A DNA stretch of 64,000 nucleotides from Siphonodentalium dalli (Eukaryota; Mollusca; Scaphopoda; Gadilida; Siphonodentaliidae). The DNA is taken from the NCBI GenBank assembly GCA_032622095.1, contig CP136065.1, forward strand, positions 204,736,618 through 204,800,617, written 5' to 3'. Shown here one piece after another: positions 21,239-33,265 of this stretch (position 1 is its first letter; each line of letters opens with the position of its first letter). Both the position numbers and the translations under genes were made by a program. The notes under the pieces are model-generated. The model was not told where the DNA came from. It saw only the letters and a program-made list of their open reading frames with translations, and did not search any database.

Positions 21239-22132
21239 ATGGCTGACGGGGGCCTCTATGAGGAAATATTGGCGGCTAAGTCGCTGGAGTTAAAGCTAGA
21301 TGGGCCAAGCCGCTTCAAGTTGACTGTCGAGAAGATGGGAGACTTGTTAAAAGAATATTTTGATATGACATGCGTGGACGCACTTTTTCGTTTATCCAGA
21401 CCAGATACGTGGTATCTAACATTTGACCACATAGAGTGCATGGATACATACCAGTTCATCAGAGTGTTGGATTTTCCTGATGCCGGTGTGGGCATGAAGT
21501 TCACGTCATTTTTCCAGAAGGAGATTGTGGTGAAGTTACTCTGGGTGCCGTATTTTCTGAAGAAAGATGTTTACGAGAGGGTATTGGGGAATTATGGCGT
21601 GATCCACTCGATCAGAGATGACTGGGCCTATGTGGGCGGTAGTAGTGTGGCGACTGGGACCAAGTTAGTGCACATGACTGTAAATCGGCACCTCCGGTGG
21701 GCAATTCATTCCCATCATCATCAGTGGGAGGCGACCGATGTGCTTTGCGTGTCGGGAAGTGGGCCACACCAGGAAGTTGGAGCTGTGCCCCAGGAGGGTG
21801 GAGCAGCGCCTGAAGGAGCGTAACCTAGTTTCAGGTACCAGAAGGCAGCCCCCCCACCGAGGCGCTCAGTGATGGCACACCACATGAAGACATTCGACCA
21901 GTGGAACAACTTTCGGAGACTGAGTTTTATGTGCGTGCGCCGGAAGCCACCCCTGTTGCGAAACAGGGGGATAAGCCTTCCCATCCAGTCCCTCCAGTGG
22001 AGCCCATATCCACTGCGACACTGGAGGAGCTAGCGGCATCACCAGCCGACCAGCAGCAGGGGACACCACCCCTGTTTATTTGTTTATTTTGTTTCGCTGC
22101 TGTTGCTGTGGTATCCTTTCCCTTAAATTACT
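21239..22132 (+). pseudogene. LINE C ORF1
   Basis: Starts MADGGLYEEILAAKSLELKL in a good context (GTCGCCATGG). The intact 194-codon frame includes DTWYLTFDHIECMDTYQFIR and the WVPYF motif shared with LINE B ORF1. The zinc-knuckle region (21700-21830) is out of frame: cysteines are present in other frames but no clean CCHC reads through. The Pro/Ser-rich tail (VPPVEPISTATLEELAAS) continues in another frame from about 21901 to 22132. Confidence 0.7.
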
Positions 22133-22135
22133 AGC

Positions 22136-22535
22136 ATGATGGCGAACTTTCACGTAGCGTCCCTTAACTGCAATGGACTGGGCAGTACAAAAAACAGCGC
22201 ATGTTGAAAATGCTTATTCGCTTTCAATCGATTGATATAATATTTTTGCAAGAAACGCATATTTTAGGCCAATTAGATGCGTTATCTTTAAATGCTACTC
22301 TTGACATGAAAGGTTTTTATTCATATGGTACCAACACTGCCCGCCGTGCTGCTATCCTAATATCTCCTCATTTAAATATTGAAGTTACCAAGCAGTTTTT
22401 TAACACAGATGGACGCATGGTCGTACTTTACATAACTTTTGAAGATCAACCACTTCGGTTAATTAATGTTTATGGTCCCCGACGACAGCGGAGGGCCTCG
22501 TCGTGACTTTTTCGATCGGGTGGTGCCTCACTTGA
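22136..22535 (+). pseudogene. LINE C ORF2, N-terminal endonuclease fragment
   Basis: Begins MMANFHVASLNCNGLGSTK. A one-base loss near 22195 shifts the frame, and the text continues with MLIRFQSIDIIFLQETHILG, containing the endonuclease glutamate in LQETH, and later LRLINVYGP. The sequence is cut at about 22535. Confidence 0.75.
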
Positions 22536-22540
22536 TCTCC

Positions 22541-23427
22541 GACTAAATACCAGCATCTCGCCATTCCAATATCTGGTTTTAGTACGAGAAGACTTGGACT
22601 ATATATTGGCATAAGCAAGAGTAAAGAATCATGGCATGATCTATAGTGCAAAAAAATGATATAGGGGACCCGCGAATGTTGTTTATTGTTCAGTCGGAAA
22701 TAAACTAATATTGCGAAGCAATTGACATAAAATTGGGTGTGTGAACTGCGGTATAGTGTACTCTAGGTTATTGCCGAGCTGTAGGTGAGTGCAACGATCA
22801 CAAAACGCGTAAACACATATATAAATATGGTTGCTTGTGCATTGTGTGATTATTATCGATTTGCCAAACCGCGTAAAACTGTCCTGGGGGTGGTGGTGGG
22901 GCCCAGGGTCACAAAAATCAGCCAATTTCCTCGGAAATTCCTCCAAGTGGTGTGACCCGGAAACAGAAACACGTCAACAGCGTCAATATAGATACGAACG
23001 TCTTCCAACACCAATTTGCATACTTTCGTAGTACAAAGTATAAATTATGCTTTTCAAAAAAGTATGTGTGCATAAATTTAGAAAGATGTATCTATAGCTT
23101 CAACCTTGAATGTTGACGAGTTTCTGGCTAAAGGCTGATATGAGAGAGTCATATCAGTGATAATTTTCCTTTCATTAATAGCTACCGGTAATGTGTTAAA
23201 AGAAAAATTGTGGACTTATTTCACTGAATAAAACCAATCTGTTAGTATTCAAACATTATCCTCATTGGAAGAATGTAGCAATGAACTAATAATTAGACTG
23301 TCGAAAATTCCAACATTGAATGTACCATTTACGAGAACGCAACAGTTGAACTATGCATAAATGTAAATATTTATTAATTTATTCTGGACGCATTATTGGA
23401 CATAAACATTATGGCAATGATTAATAA
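22541..23427 (+). repeat. ~0.9-kb repeat X, copy 1
   Basis: Nearly identical to 25301-26203, both starting GACTAAATACCAGCATCTCG and ending ATGGCAATGATTAATAA, and both directly downstream of a LINE ORF2 5' fragment. Contains GGTGGTGGTGGGGCCCAGGG and short open frames on both strands, but no recognised protein. Ends do not show TG..CA or clear inverted repeats, so the type is unknown. Confidence 0.7.
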
Positions 23428-23841
23428 AAGGTCGGCCGACAACGTGGCAAGTCGATGCCGCTTTGTTAAAGAAATTAAAAATAATGTTGAAATGTTCTAA
23501 GTCTAAAGGGTTAATAATTCCGTACAAAAATAATTTTTCGTCGTCTATATACATGTTGCACATCTTCAATCTGTGGGTAACAATACTCTGAAGTTTCAAA
23601 TATCTACGATCAAAACTGTAGGAGGAGTTGATTACACCAAGAAGGTACCCTCATACAGAAAATTATAATAAAAAAGTTTCAAAGCCAAAAGGCCCATAAC
23701 TCTGGGGAAAAATCATTGGATCAAACTCAAATTCGAACTTTACCTGTATTTTGATATGAACGACCCACAAAATAAAAGAATTTCCAATTAAACAATCCAA
23801 ACTTGAGTTATCATCCGTAAACCAAAGAAAAAACAAGTAAA
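23428..23841. other. Unclassified stretch between repeat X and LINE D
   Basis: Contains wording such as GGCCCATAACTCTGGGGAAA that recalls dispersed non-coding repeats of marine invertebrates. No gene or element ends were identified. Confidence 0.35.
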
Positions 23842-25143
23842 ATGGAATTTTATAAGTCGAACATTGGAATTTCCAGAGGCCGGCATCGGGATGCAGCTTT
23901 CCCCGTTTTTCACGCAGGAAATTGTGGTAAAGCTGCTGTGGGTGCCTTTCTTCATCAGCTCAGAGGTGTATTCCCGTGTGTTTGTCGCTGTGCTGTTCAC
24001 TCAATGTTATTTCATTTTGCCTTGATAGTGTATCGTCGCACTCGGTGACCCTGCACTCTTATGCATTGTTGACATGCGTCGACTTCGCCGGGCGGTTATC
24101 GTACACCGGTAATCCGCTGTTCGCTGACTTACCGGCGTCGTTGTCGCACTGTCTCATTGTTTACTTTAATCTCTATTGTGTGTGGGTGGTGTGTCGGCGA
24201 GTGTGGTCGATCAGATTATGGCCGTTTAGACTGTTCTCTGATTGATCGCGTTTGTCGCTATGCTGTCCATGCTGTCTTATAATTTGTCTCTGGTTGCATT
24301 AGGTCATCCGAGTGTACAGCACTCGGTGACCCTGCTTTCTTCTGTCAGTTTGTTATGGTTACTGCGGGGGCCTTCTTTGTTGGCTGATGTGCAGCGGTAC
24401 GCCGCGATTCATCGGTCGACCGAGTTGGTTTCCGCGTTCACCAAACACTCTTTATTATTTTTATTTGTTTATTTAGTTTCGCTGATGTTGCTGTGGTATC
24501 CTTTCCCTTAAATTACTAGCATGATGGCGAACTTACACATCGCGTCCCTTAACTGCAATGGACTGGGCAGTACTAAAAAGCAGCGCATGTTGAAAATGCT
24601 TATTCGCTTCCAATCGATTGATATTATATTTTTGCAATAAACGCATATTTTAGGCCAACTAGATGCGTTATCTTTAAATGCTAATCTTGACATGAAATGT
24701 TTTTATTCATATGGTACAAATACTTCCCGTGGTGCTGCTATTCTAATATCTCCTCATTTAAATATTGAAGTTACTAAGCAGTTTTTGACACATATGGACG
24801 CATGGTCGTTCTTGACATAACTTTTGATGATCAACCACTTCGGCTAATTAATGTTTATGGTCCCAATGACAGCTGGGGGCCTCGTCGTGAATTTTTCGAT
24901 CGGGTGGTGCCTCACTTGGTCTCTGTGCATCCGACCATAATCGGGGGCGATTTGAATTTTGTTGATGACGTATCGCTCGATCGGATTGGTCACGACGTGG
25001 TCCTCTCTGTGTCCCGGAAATGGTCTACAATTCGTACTAATTATCATCTGAAAGATATATTTCGTCATCTTGAACCCACAGTATACCTGGACTCGGGGAG
25101 GTAGTGCTTCTCGGATCGACCGGTTCTACGTTTCCGAGTCCTA
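23842..25143 (+). mobile_element. LINE D: internally deleted LINE fragment
   Basis: A short ORF1 piece (23865-23975: EIVVKLLWVPFF type) jumps directly into the ORF1-ORF2 spacer with the GTCGATCAGATTATGGCCG repeat, then ORF2 from 24524 (MMANLHIASLNCNGLGSTKK). An in-frame TAA replaces the glutamate codon in the LQETH motif (24637 region), and a frameshift follows near 24790. The endonuclease continues to VSLDRIGHD and stops at about 25143 near TWTRG-type sequence. Confidence 0.7.
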
Positions 25144-25300
25144 TTATTATACACCATTATGAACATAAGATGTCACTCTTTCCGATGTATATAGCATCAT
25201 GTATTGATTTGTGAGGTAAATTGAGTAAAATACACCACAAATTCCTGCCACAAACCTTGGGCGTAATTCGTGTTAAATGAAGCCTATGGCGGCGATTTCG
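25144..25300. other. Short unclassified junction sequence
   Basis: Lies between the broken end of LINE D and repeat X copy 2; absent at the equivalent LINE C/X junction. Confidence 0.35.
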
Positions 25301-26203
25301 GACTAAATACCAGCATCTCGACATTCCAATATCTTAGCTGGTTTTAGTACGAGAAGACTTGGACTATATATTGGCATAAGCAAGAGTAAAACTCATGGCA
25401 TGATCTATAGTGCAAAAAATGATATAGGGGACCCCGCGAATGATGTTTATTGTTCAGTCGGAAATAAACTAATATTGCGAAGCAATTGACATAAAATTGG
25501 GTGTGTGAACTGCGGTATAGTGTACTCTAGGTTATTGCCGAGCTGTAGGCGAGTGCAACGATGCACAAAACGCGTAAACACATATATAAATATGGTTGCT
25601 TGTGCATTGTATGATTATTATCGATGTGCCAACCAGCCAAACCGCGTAAAACTGTCCTGGGGGTGGTGGTGGGGCCCAGGGTCACAAAAATCAGCCAATT
25701 TCCTCGGAAATTCCTCCAAGTGGTGTGACCTGGAAACAGAAACACGTCAACAGCGTCAATATAGATACGAACGTCTTCCAACACCAATTTGCATACTTTC
25801 GTAGTACAAAGTATAAATTATGCTTTTCAAAAAAGTATGTGTGCATAAATTTAGAAAGATGTATCTATAGCTTCAACCTTGAATGTTGACGAGTTTCTGG
25901 CTAAAGGCTGATATGAGAGAGTCATATCGGTGATAATTTTCCTTTCATTAATAGCTACCGGTAATGTGTTAAAAGAAAAATTGTGGACTTATTTCACTGA
26001 ATAAAACCAATCTGTTAGTATCCAAACATTATCCTCATTGGAAGAATGTAGCAATGAACTAATAATTAGACTGTCGAAAATTCCAACATTGAAATATGTA
26101 CCATTTACGAGAACACAACAGTTGAACTATGCATAAATATAAATATTTATTAATTTATTCTGGATGCATTATTGGACATAAACATTATGGCAATGATTAA
26201 TAA
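25301..26203 (+). repeat. ~0.9-kb repeat X, copy 2
   Basis: Same unit as 22541-23427 with few substitutions and small gaps. The near identity of both X copies and their shared ORF2-side context point to a recent local duplication of a LINE-plus-X segment or repeated insertion into related LINEs. Confidence 0.7.
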
Positions 26204-27806
26204 TAGTCACTGTGCGTAACTCGGTTATAACATTTATGTTGTTTTCTGATTGTTTGGATATCACATTTATGAAAAAAATGACCAGCACCAATAATATAAC
26301 CTCAATTGCCTAACCTGGGCTGTCTTTTTATGTGCGATCAGTGTTTTTCCAACTCACAGCATGCTTGTGAATCAAAATAAACCATAAATATGATCCTATA
26401 ATGACAAATCATTGTTAGGAGACACAACAGCCCATTGGTTTTTGGTAGAAAATTATCAAAAAAATGAGCGTCACCGGCAATATAACCTCAAATGGCCTAA
26501 CATGGGCTGTGTTTTCATGTGCGATCAGTGTTTTTCCAACTCAGCATGTCTGTAAAGCAAAATAAACCATAATTATCCTATAGTGACAAATAATTCTTAG
26601 GAGACACAACAGACCATTGGTTTTGGGTAAAAAAAAAAATTAAAAATGACCAGCACCAATAATATAACCTCAAATGGCCTAACCTGGGCTGTCTTTTCGT
26701 GTGCAATCAGTGTTTTTCCAACTCACAGCGTGCCTGTGAATCAAAATAAACCATAATTATCATCTTATTGTAGCAAGTCATTGTTAGGAGACACAACAGA
26801 CCATTGGTTTTGGGTTGAAAATAAAAAAAAATGAATCATCAGCACCGACAATATAACATCAAGTGACCTGGCCTGGGCTGCCATTGTATGTGCGATCAGT
26901 GTTTTTCCAACTCACAGCATGCCTGTGAATCAAAATAAACCATAATCATCATCATATTATAGAAAGTCATTGCTAGGAGACACAACATACGATTCGATTT
27001 GCTTAGAAAATTATAAACAAAATGATCACCGACAATATAACCTCAAGTGGCCTTAATTACCTGGGTTGTCTCCTTCGTTGCGATCAGTGTTTTTCCAACT
27101 CGCAGCATGCCTGTGAATCAAAATAAACCATAATTATAATCCTATAATGACAAATCATTGTTAGGAGACACAATAGACCATTGGTTTTGGGTAGAAAATT
27201 ATCCAAAAAATGACCATGTGACCCGCAATATAACCTCAAATGGCCTAACCTAGCTAGACCGTCTTTTTATGTATGATCAGTGTTTTTCCAACTCGCATCA
27301 TGCCTCTGAATCAAAATAAACCATAATTATGATCCTACAATGACAAATCATTGTTAGGAGACACAACAGACCATTGGTTTTGGTGAAAAAAAAAACCTGG
27401 GCTGTCTTTTTATGTGGAATCGGTGTTTTTCTAACTCACAGCATGCCTGTGAATCAAAATAAACCATAATCATCATCATATTATAGAAAGTCATTATCGT
27501 TGCGATCAGTGTTTTTCCAACTCACAGCATGCCTGTGAATCAAAATAAACCATAATTATCATCCAATAATGACAAATCATTGTTAGGAGACACAACAGAC
27601 CATTGGTTTTGGGTGAAAAATAAAAAACAATGACCAGCACCAATAATATAACATCAAATGGCCTAAATATAACATCAAATGGCCTAACCTGGTCTGTGCG
27701 TGTGCGTTCAGTGTTTTTCCAACTCACAGCGTGCCTGTGAATCAAAATAAACCATAATGATCATCATATTATAGGGTAGAAAGTCATTGCCCATTAGGAG
27801 ACACAA
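26204..27806 (+). repeat. Satellite array, ~185-bp unit, about nine copies
   Basis: Each unit includes CAGTGTTTTTCCAACTC, AATCAAAATAAACCATAAT and GACAAATCATTGTTAGGAGA. Landmarks recur near 26340, 26530, 26715, 26900, 27087, 27280, 27425, 27510 and 27712; two units are shortened. No coding frame is kept between units. Confidence 0.85.
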
Positions 27807-28619
27807 TTTATATACAGTAAAACCTCTACAAACCGAACACCCTTCGGACCGGCCCTTCTGTTCGGTTTAGAGAGGTGGTCGGTTTATAGAAAATTGCACT
27901 ACGATCGGAATGTATTGGCGTCTTACTGTGAGTTTTCGAAGTACAACCAATCATTGTTGATTAATTTAACTTTATTCAATAAAGTACCAAATAAAATATA
28001 AATAACAATAGATAATACATGGCTATAATAAAATGCACCTCAATTATACCTACATGTGTTTACTAATTAATCAACTCTTTCCTAAATGAGCCCTTAATAG
28101 TGTACATTGAAAACTGGAGAAAAATTACCTACGTGATATCCATTGACAACGTAATGGGAATGTCTGTTGGTGCTTACAAGTAAACAATTGGATTAACTCC
28201 TATCTTTGCATTAATCATTGTGCCCATAATTATGTCACAATGATCTCCATTAATCCTAAAAGTTGGGTCACAGGTGTCGGCCAAACTCATCGCAGAGTGT
28301 GATAAAAAGTTCACACCAACTGCGCAACTTTTGAATTAATGCCACATTGTGTTGATCGGCACTGTAGATACAATATGGAAATCAAGCAAAGCGTGACATG
28401 TCCCTGTGACGTAACAATGCTTAGGTACTTTTGGTGATAAGATAAACTGGGCTGCGATTCCTTTGAGGTTGTATGGGTTAAGTGAAGAGTGAATACAGCA
28501 CTGATGAATAGAGTTTAATGTCACTTTGAATAGTGGTTTCTAATTAACAAATAATATCACTTGAGTTTGAATTCAGCTGCCAATTAGTGAATGGAGATGT
28601 TGTCAAAACATTGAGATAA
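27807..28619. other. Stretch with a possible pogo/Tigger-type end
   Basis: TA followed by CAGTAAAACCTCTACAAACC at 27819 resembles the start of Tc1/mariner-group pogo elements, and the next 60 bp pair partly with themselves (ACCGAACACC / GGTTTAGAGAGGT). No partner end or transposase was found; the rest is unclassified. Confidence 0.3.
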
Positions 28620-29230
28620 ACAATGTGTCTGGGCCGGGTATTTTACATATTAAATCGTAAAGTACCGTTATTATACATAATTGGAAATGCAGTTTTTAGT
28701 CGAGTTTTTCAAAAACGCGACTTATGGTTTGACGAGGGACCGTTGGCGGGCGGACCTAAAGAATGCCTTATAACTTTGACATTTGCGAACGGATTCAAAA
28801 ACATTTTGGTATGTGAGTTGCTCCCAATGACTATTTACTGCATGTAGAAAATGGGTCACGACCGAACTTTTTGACAAGAGTTATCCATCTCTGATGACTT
28901 TTTTTTTAGTTTTTCACCGTTAGCGCGATAACTCGCTCAAATATTAACCAATTTCAACAATATTCGGCATATGAGACTCTTGCAACAATATCTCGGACAA
29001 GTACGAAAACCAGGTTTGTTGTCCGAATTTTGTTTCCGGAGTTATGGGTCTTAGTTTGTCTATTTTTAGCAATGTTATCACCGTTAGCGCGATAACTCAA
29101 TGAAATATTAACCGATTTAAACAATATTTGGTATGAGTCTCTTGCAACAATATCTCGGACGAGTTCGAAAACCTGGTTTGTCCGAATTTTTTTCCGGAGT
29201 TATGGGTCTTAGTTTGTCTATTTTAATAAG
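28620..29230. repeat. Dispersed repeat with a ~165-bp internal tandem pair
   Basis: Two tandem units, about 28918-29080 and 29082-29225, share TTAGCGCGATAACTC, CTTGCAACAATATCTCGGAC and TCCGGAGTTATGGGTCTTAG. This kind of non-coding repeat is common in marine invertebrate genomes. No open frame continues through both. Confidence 0.55.
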
Positions 29231-29478
29231 AGCTCGGATTGTTTTGGTGTCCATTTGGTGACCACATAGCCACAATAATGATTGGGCATATAGATTATGT
29301 ATTTGAGCTGAGACTCAGTCCTCAAAATTGGCCATGGAAATGCTGTGGCAACATGTGAAATCTATAATGCCACAGCATTAAATTTGCGAAAGTTTACTAA
29401 TTTGTATGGCTCTTGTCAGACTACCTTACATTAGTTATATAATTTTTTTATTTTTAATATATTCATTTGTCTCAAATA

Positions 29479-29561
29479 CAGAGAATGAAGAAGAAAATGA
29501 AGAAGAAAATGGACATAAAAAAGCGAACCAAAGTCAAAGAAAACCAAATCGAAGGCGTCCG
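29479..29561 (+). CDS. Candidate exon, charged low-complexity linker
   Basis: After CTCAAATACAG the sequence encodes ENEEENEEENGHKKANQSQR and then a basic tail KPNRRRP, ending at a GTAAGA donor (29562) in phase 0. The acidic-then-basic composition suggests a disordered linker. Its membership with the exon at 30307 is likely from spacing and phase but unproven. Confidence 0.4.
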
Positions 29562-30306
29562 GTAAGAATTGTGGCATTAATGACCCAAAATATTTTATTA
29601 TACAAACAAACTGATGTCATATCTATGATCTTGACCTTGTTGACCTAGTACATGTAGATGACTAAAAGTGGTAAATAAAACTGCTAATTCAGGTAGAATA
29701 TTGAGCTTAAACACGCAGTGCTGCATGCATCTCATATGTAATGCCTAATCTGCAGTGCAGGTATATTCAGAAAAATAAATCAGCTGAGATGATAGAATTT
29801 AGAAATTAACAAAGAAAAAGCTATATAAATATAAGAAATTGATATAGATTGAGTGTGTTTTATTCCGGGGTATGTTGCTGGGGCTGTTGATTGTGTGAAC
29901 TGCTTCACGGTTATAATTTTTTCTTTCATCCATTTTTTGTTTTGTTGGAAACTTGGCACAGTTATTATATTTGCACTCTTCATGACTAGAAATGACTGGA
30001 AATATTATGTCATACACATGTATTATACCATCTGTTCTATGAATATAGTCATTGCCGATTGGTGTATTGAGTAAAATAAACCCATAACCAAACCTTGTTT
30101 TTCTCCAAAAACCATACTGAAACCAAAACAGATATGAAATTTCCAAATCACTAGTCCCAATCCCAATTGTAGTATGTATGCATTTGTATATGGCAATAAA
30201 ATTTGTTTAAACTAAACACATTCGTGTTTTGATGGCTCACAAAATATTCATGATAACTGGATATTTTTGTAAGAGTTTAACTCTTACTCGATCCCTTTCC
30301 CATCAG

Positions 30307-30766
30307 GCAAAACGAATAAGGTACAGACAGCACCAGAAACTTCGCAGTTACATGCCGCCAAAGACAATTTGGCCATGCGGCGATCATATCAACAACCAGT
30401 CCCAGAACAACAACAGCAACCGACTCAGCATCAGCAACAGAAGCATACACAGCCGCAACAGACCCAGCATCAGACTCCGCAACAGACACAAATTTATCAA
30501 CAGGCACAACCACAAGAGCAACAGTGGCAACAAAGCCAATACCCTTCGGTCCCTTCCACGTCATTTTCTGACATGTTGTCAAACATCATCTGACATGTTG
30601 TCAACATCATACACAACTTTATTTCAAGACGCATATCCCACCACTCCTGCCTGTACTGAATCTACTGATGGAAACTTTCTAATGAGGATAGAGACCCTGG
30701 AGGAAGAAGTGGCTTAAATCTCCGCCAGCTGGAAAATGTTGTTTCTCAGCTAAAAGAATAGGTTAA
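30307..30766 (+). CDS. Candidate Q-rich exon with coiled-coil C-terminus, frame uncertain
   Basis: Follows a CCCTTTCCCATCAG acceptor. One frame reads a Gln-rich run (EQQQQPTQHQQQKHTQPQQT) using both CAA and CAG, stopping after SFSDMLSNII. A second frame, in phase with the previous exon, stays open from 30307 to 30714 and ends CTESTDGNFLMRIETLEEEV. A third gives LNLRQLENVVSQLKE to a TAG at 30760-30762. A 22-bp duplication (TCTGACATGTTGTCAAACAT region, 30567-30610) sits at the frame change. Best reading is one polyQ-to-coiled-coil exon with indels. No family recognised. Confidence 0.4.
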
Positions 30767-31262
30767 TCATTGGTATGTACTGAATGTTTTCTTTAATGAT
30801 AGTTCTTCTCTTATTGTGGCAACATTCTTGATAATAAGCTATATTTGCTGTCTTTTTCTATTCGCAATATGTAATCAGTCTGTCCAGAATTTGTTTTCCG
30901 GATGATAACTTCAGTACATGTATTAGTTTTTTTAATCGACTCATAACTTTGTTTTGGCTTAATCAAAAGAAAACACACTGCCTACATGTATTCGCCAAGG
31001 TATACGCGACATTGAAACACAGAATAATCGGGCAATTCCACACCAACATAGCCCTGTGCCAAAATGGTTTAGTGGTACATAAATTGTGATAAAATTATAT
31101 ATATTTGGGATGCTGTTTCAATAGAAAGACCATGTTCATTGTGATATTTTTTTATCTGAAATTAATGCCTTAGCCTGCCAAATATATTACAACTTTCTTT
31201 GACATGTTCACCGTGGAATTGCCAAATTTCTTCACAATAATTTCTATTTTGATTTTTTCCAG

Positions 31263-31343
31263 AAAACACACCATGTTACCAGTACAACCATTGCTGCTGA
31301 TGGAAATATAGAACACTCGCAGCTATACAACGGAAAACCTAGG
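31263..31343 (+). CDS. Candidate small exon
   Basis: 27 codons between TTTTTTCCAG and GTATGT, phase 0 at both ends: KTHHVTSTTIAADGNIEHSQ then LYNGKPR. Splice sites are reasonable, but there is no homology call. Confidence 0.3.
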
Positions 31344-32135
31344 GTATGTAAAGTTTAGGGATTGTACAAGTTTTCCCTGTGGAAATGATGTCCGAGTCTT
31401 CCTTCACCTAGGGATTGCAATTGTCTGAAATATAAAAATGATATATTAAAACTATATATATAATAGCAATAACGCCCATTACAAAGTTTTCGAGTTCTGA
31501 TACTCACATTATTATATAGCAAATATGGACATGTGTAAGAGTTGGATGTTATTGAATAAAAGTGAAATTTGCGATTGCATAGTCTTAAACGTGAAGATGC
31601 ACTTATTAATTTATGATGTATAATTATTTATAAATTGTTCTATTTACTTATCAACGATCGAGGTATGGTTGCCGGCAAAACAGATTGCTATAATAATTAA
31701 ACACATGTGAATGCTTCCACATGTTCCATAACTGTGAAGGCATACAAGTCTTAAGACTAATTGCGATATTCAGAAGGTGAAAGCAAGTATTCAGCGAAAT
31801 TTCCGATTCTGGAATCACATGTTGATTGTATGTAGGTGTTACCAGTTTCGTTAAAATTCCAGTTTTAAAAGCCCATGTGGGCATTACCATTTCAAAACGT
31901 TGAAACTTTCCTCGAAAATTTGTGACGGAAACCACCTGAACGCGATAATCTGGACCATAGTTACATATATATCTCGGTATAGATGACTGTGAGCTAGCAA
32001 ACAATGTTTTACGGCTCATAAGCAATGATTTTTTAGTGGTTTATGCACATAGTTTGCAAAAACGATAAATACTCACTTCGTGTCGCTTCGAACATCCGCC
32101 ATTTTTCACCAAAAAACTTTGTTTTATGATGTAGG
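31344..32135. other. Non-coding stretch
   Basis: A 124-codon minus-strand frame (31651-32025) has no recognisable motif and no splice context. Nothing else was identified. Confidence 0.35.
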
Positions 32136-32562
32136 TTCCAGGCCCTGTTATAGGTTGGAAAATTTCCAACATATGACAATTCAAGTGACAATTTTGACCA
32201 AATGTAGGACAATATTGTTTTCTTAAATTAAACTAGAAGTTTTTGACTTGCCATGGGGGAGGGACCAGGACACAAGCTTTCCAAATGTTGGAAATTTCCA
32301 ACCTGACACCCCCTAAGGTTGGAAAAATTCAAACTGATGGCCATTTCAGTCCAAAATTTTACCAAAATAAGGAAAACATGCAAATATTGGTCCAAAAACA
32401 ATAAATTCCCCCCAATAAATTGTTTGAATCAAACTACAAGAACATTTTCAACCTATTGTTGGTGTGAAATTTCCAACTAATGTTGTGTCAGGTATGAAAT
32501 TTCCAACTGTTGAAACAAAGTTGGGGTGAGACACCCCCCGTCGCCACGTCTCTGGTCGAGAA
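32136..32562 (-). repeat. Repeat family with TTGGAAATTTCCAA motifs, uninterrupted copy
   Basis: The reverse complement matches 58845-60370 for most of its length, including GGAAATTTCACACCAACAAT, TTGGAAAGCTTGTGTCCTGG and GACGTGGCGACGGGGGG. This copy lacks the hAT MITE found at 58924-60001 and so represents the empty site. The short palindrome TTGGAAATTTCCAA recurs through it. Confidence 0.7.
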
Positions 32563-32943
32563 TGCTCATATAGATTACACCCTTGGTCGTCTCCTGTTTC
32601 TCTTTGCAATAATAACATCTATACTCAGTCTGGAATAACAATTTGTTTAATGGCGCATACATGCAAGTTCAGGTATTTTTTTTTGTGATCTCAGCGAAAG
32701 ATGCGTCCCATTTTGCCTATGATGGCACATCTACAATGTAGGCCTATACTGATTCCTGAGTACACACATCTGTATAAGTACATAAACTGACAAAAACTGA
32801 CTACAAGACACACATATTGAGATATTACCTCTACATTAAACATTGTGTTCCATACATATATAATAGAAAAGCGTTATCTGGATTGTTTACCGTCATTATT
32901 TCATTTGTTTTACCAATTGTGCAAAAAATATATATATATATAT

Positions 32944-33018
32944 ACAGGGTTCGCGCTGCCGCTTGCCAAATTTGCCAATGGCAAAAAATATTTTCATTTG
33001 GCAAAAATTTTGGCAAGT
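32944..33018 (+). mobile_element. hAT-like terminal fragment with TTGCCAAA motifs
   Basis: CAGGGTTCGCGCTGCCGC begins a terminus similar to the CAGTGTTCACGCTG end at 14416, followed by repeated TTTGGCAAA/TTGCCAA words. Only one end is seen; it follows a (TA)n run. Confidence 0.45.
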
Positions 33019-33265
33019 GAATTTTGAATTATGAGATGTGAACTATCTAGTCACAAATGTGAGTTGGAAAAAAGTGATGTTCTGTAAATTTTTCATTGAG
33101 GCTGTTTGTTGCAAGTACTTTGTAACATGATCGCAATGTAGATACCGCAAAAGGTAATTATTAATTTGTTTTGACAGTTAATCCTCCCTTTGTCCCATTG
33201 GATTATGAACGCATGTAGTTACTGTAACAATGCATATTAATGGCGACATTATATAGCACATATCT

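Larger units (their letters stand above)
21174..22535 (+). mobile_element. LINE C: related U2-locus LINE, truncated in ORF2
   Basis: Carries a 5' leader, ORF1 and the first part of ORF2, then breaks off near 22535 against a dispersed repeat. The ORF1 sequence is clearly diverged from LINE B (subfamily level), whereas the ORF2 start is close to LINE D. The usual ORF1-ORF2 spacer is almost absent. Confidence 0.75.

Noticed and set aside
22541-26203. Repeat X copies as long terminal repeats of a retrotransposon
   Set aside because: No TG..CA ends, no primer-binding site, no gag-pol between them; the interior is LINE fragments.
26204-27806. Regularly spaced repeats as a CRISPR array
   Set aside because: Units are ~185 bp with no short repeat/unique spacer alternation, and the context is eukaryotic.
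30277-30582. 101-codon minus-strand frame
   Set aside because: Antisense of the CAA/CAG-rich exon; Val/Ala-rich text is the complement of glutamine codons.
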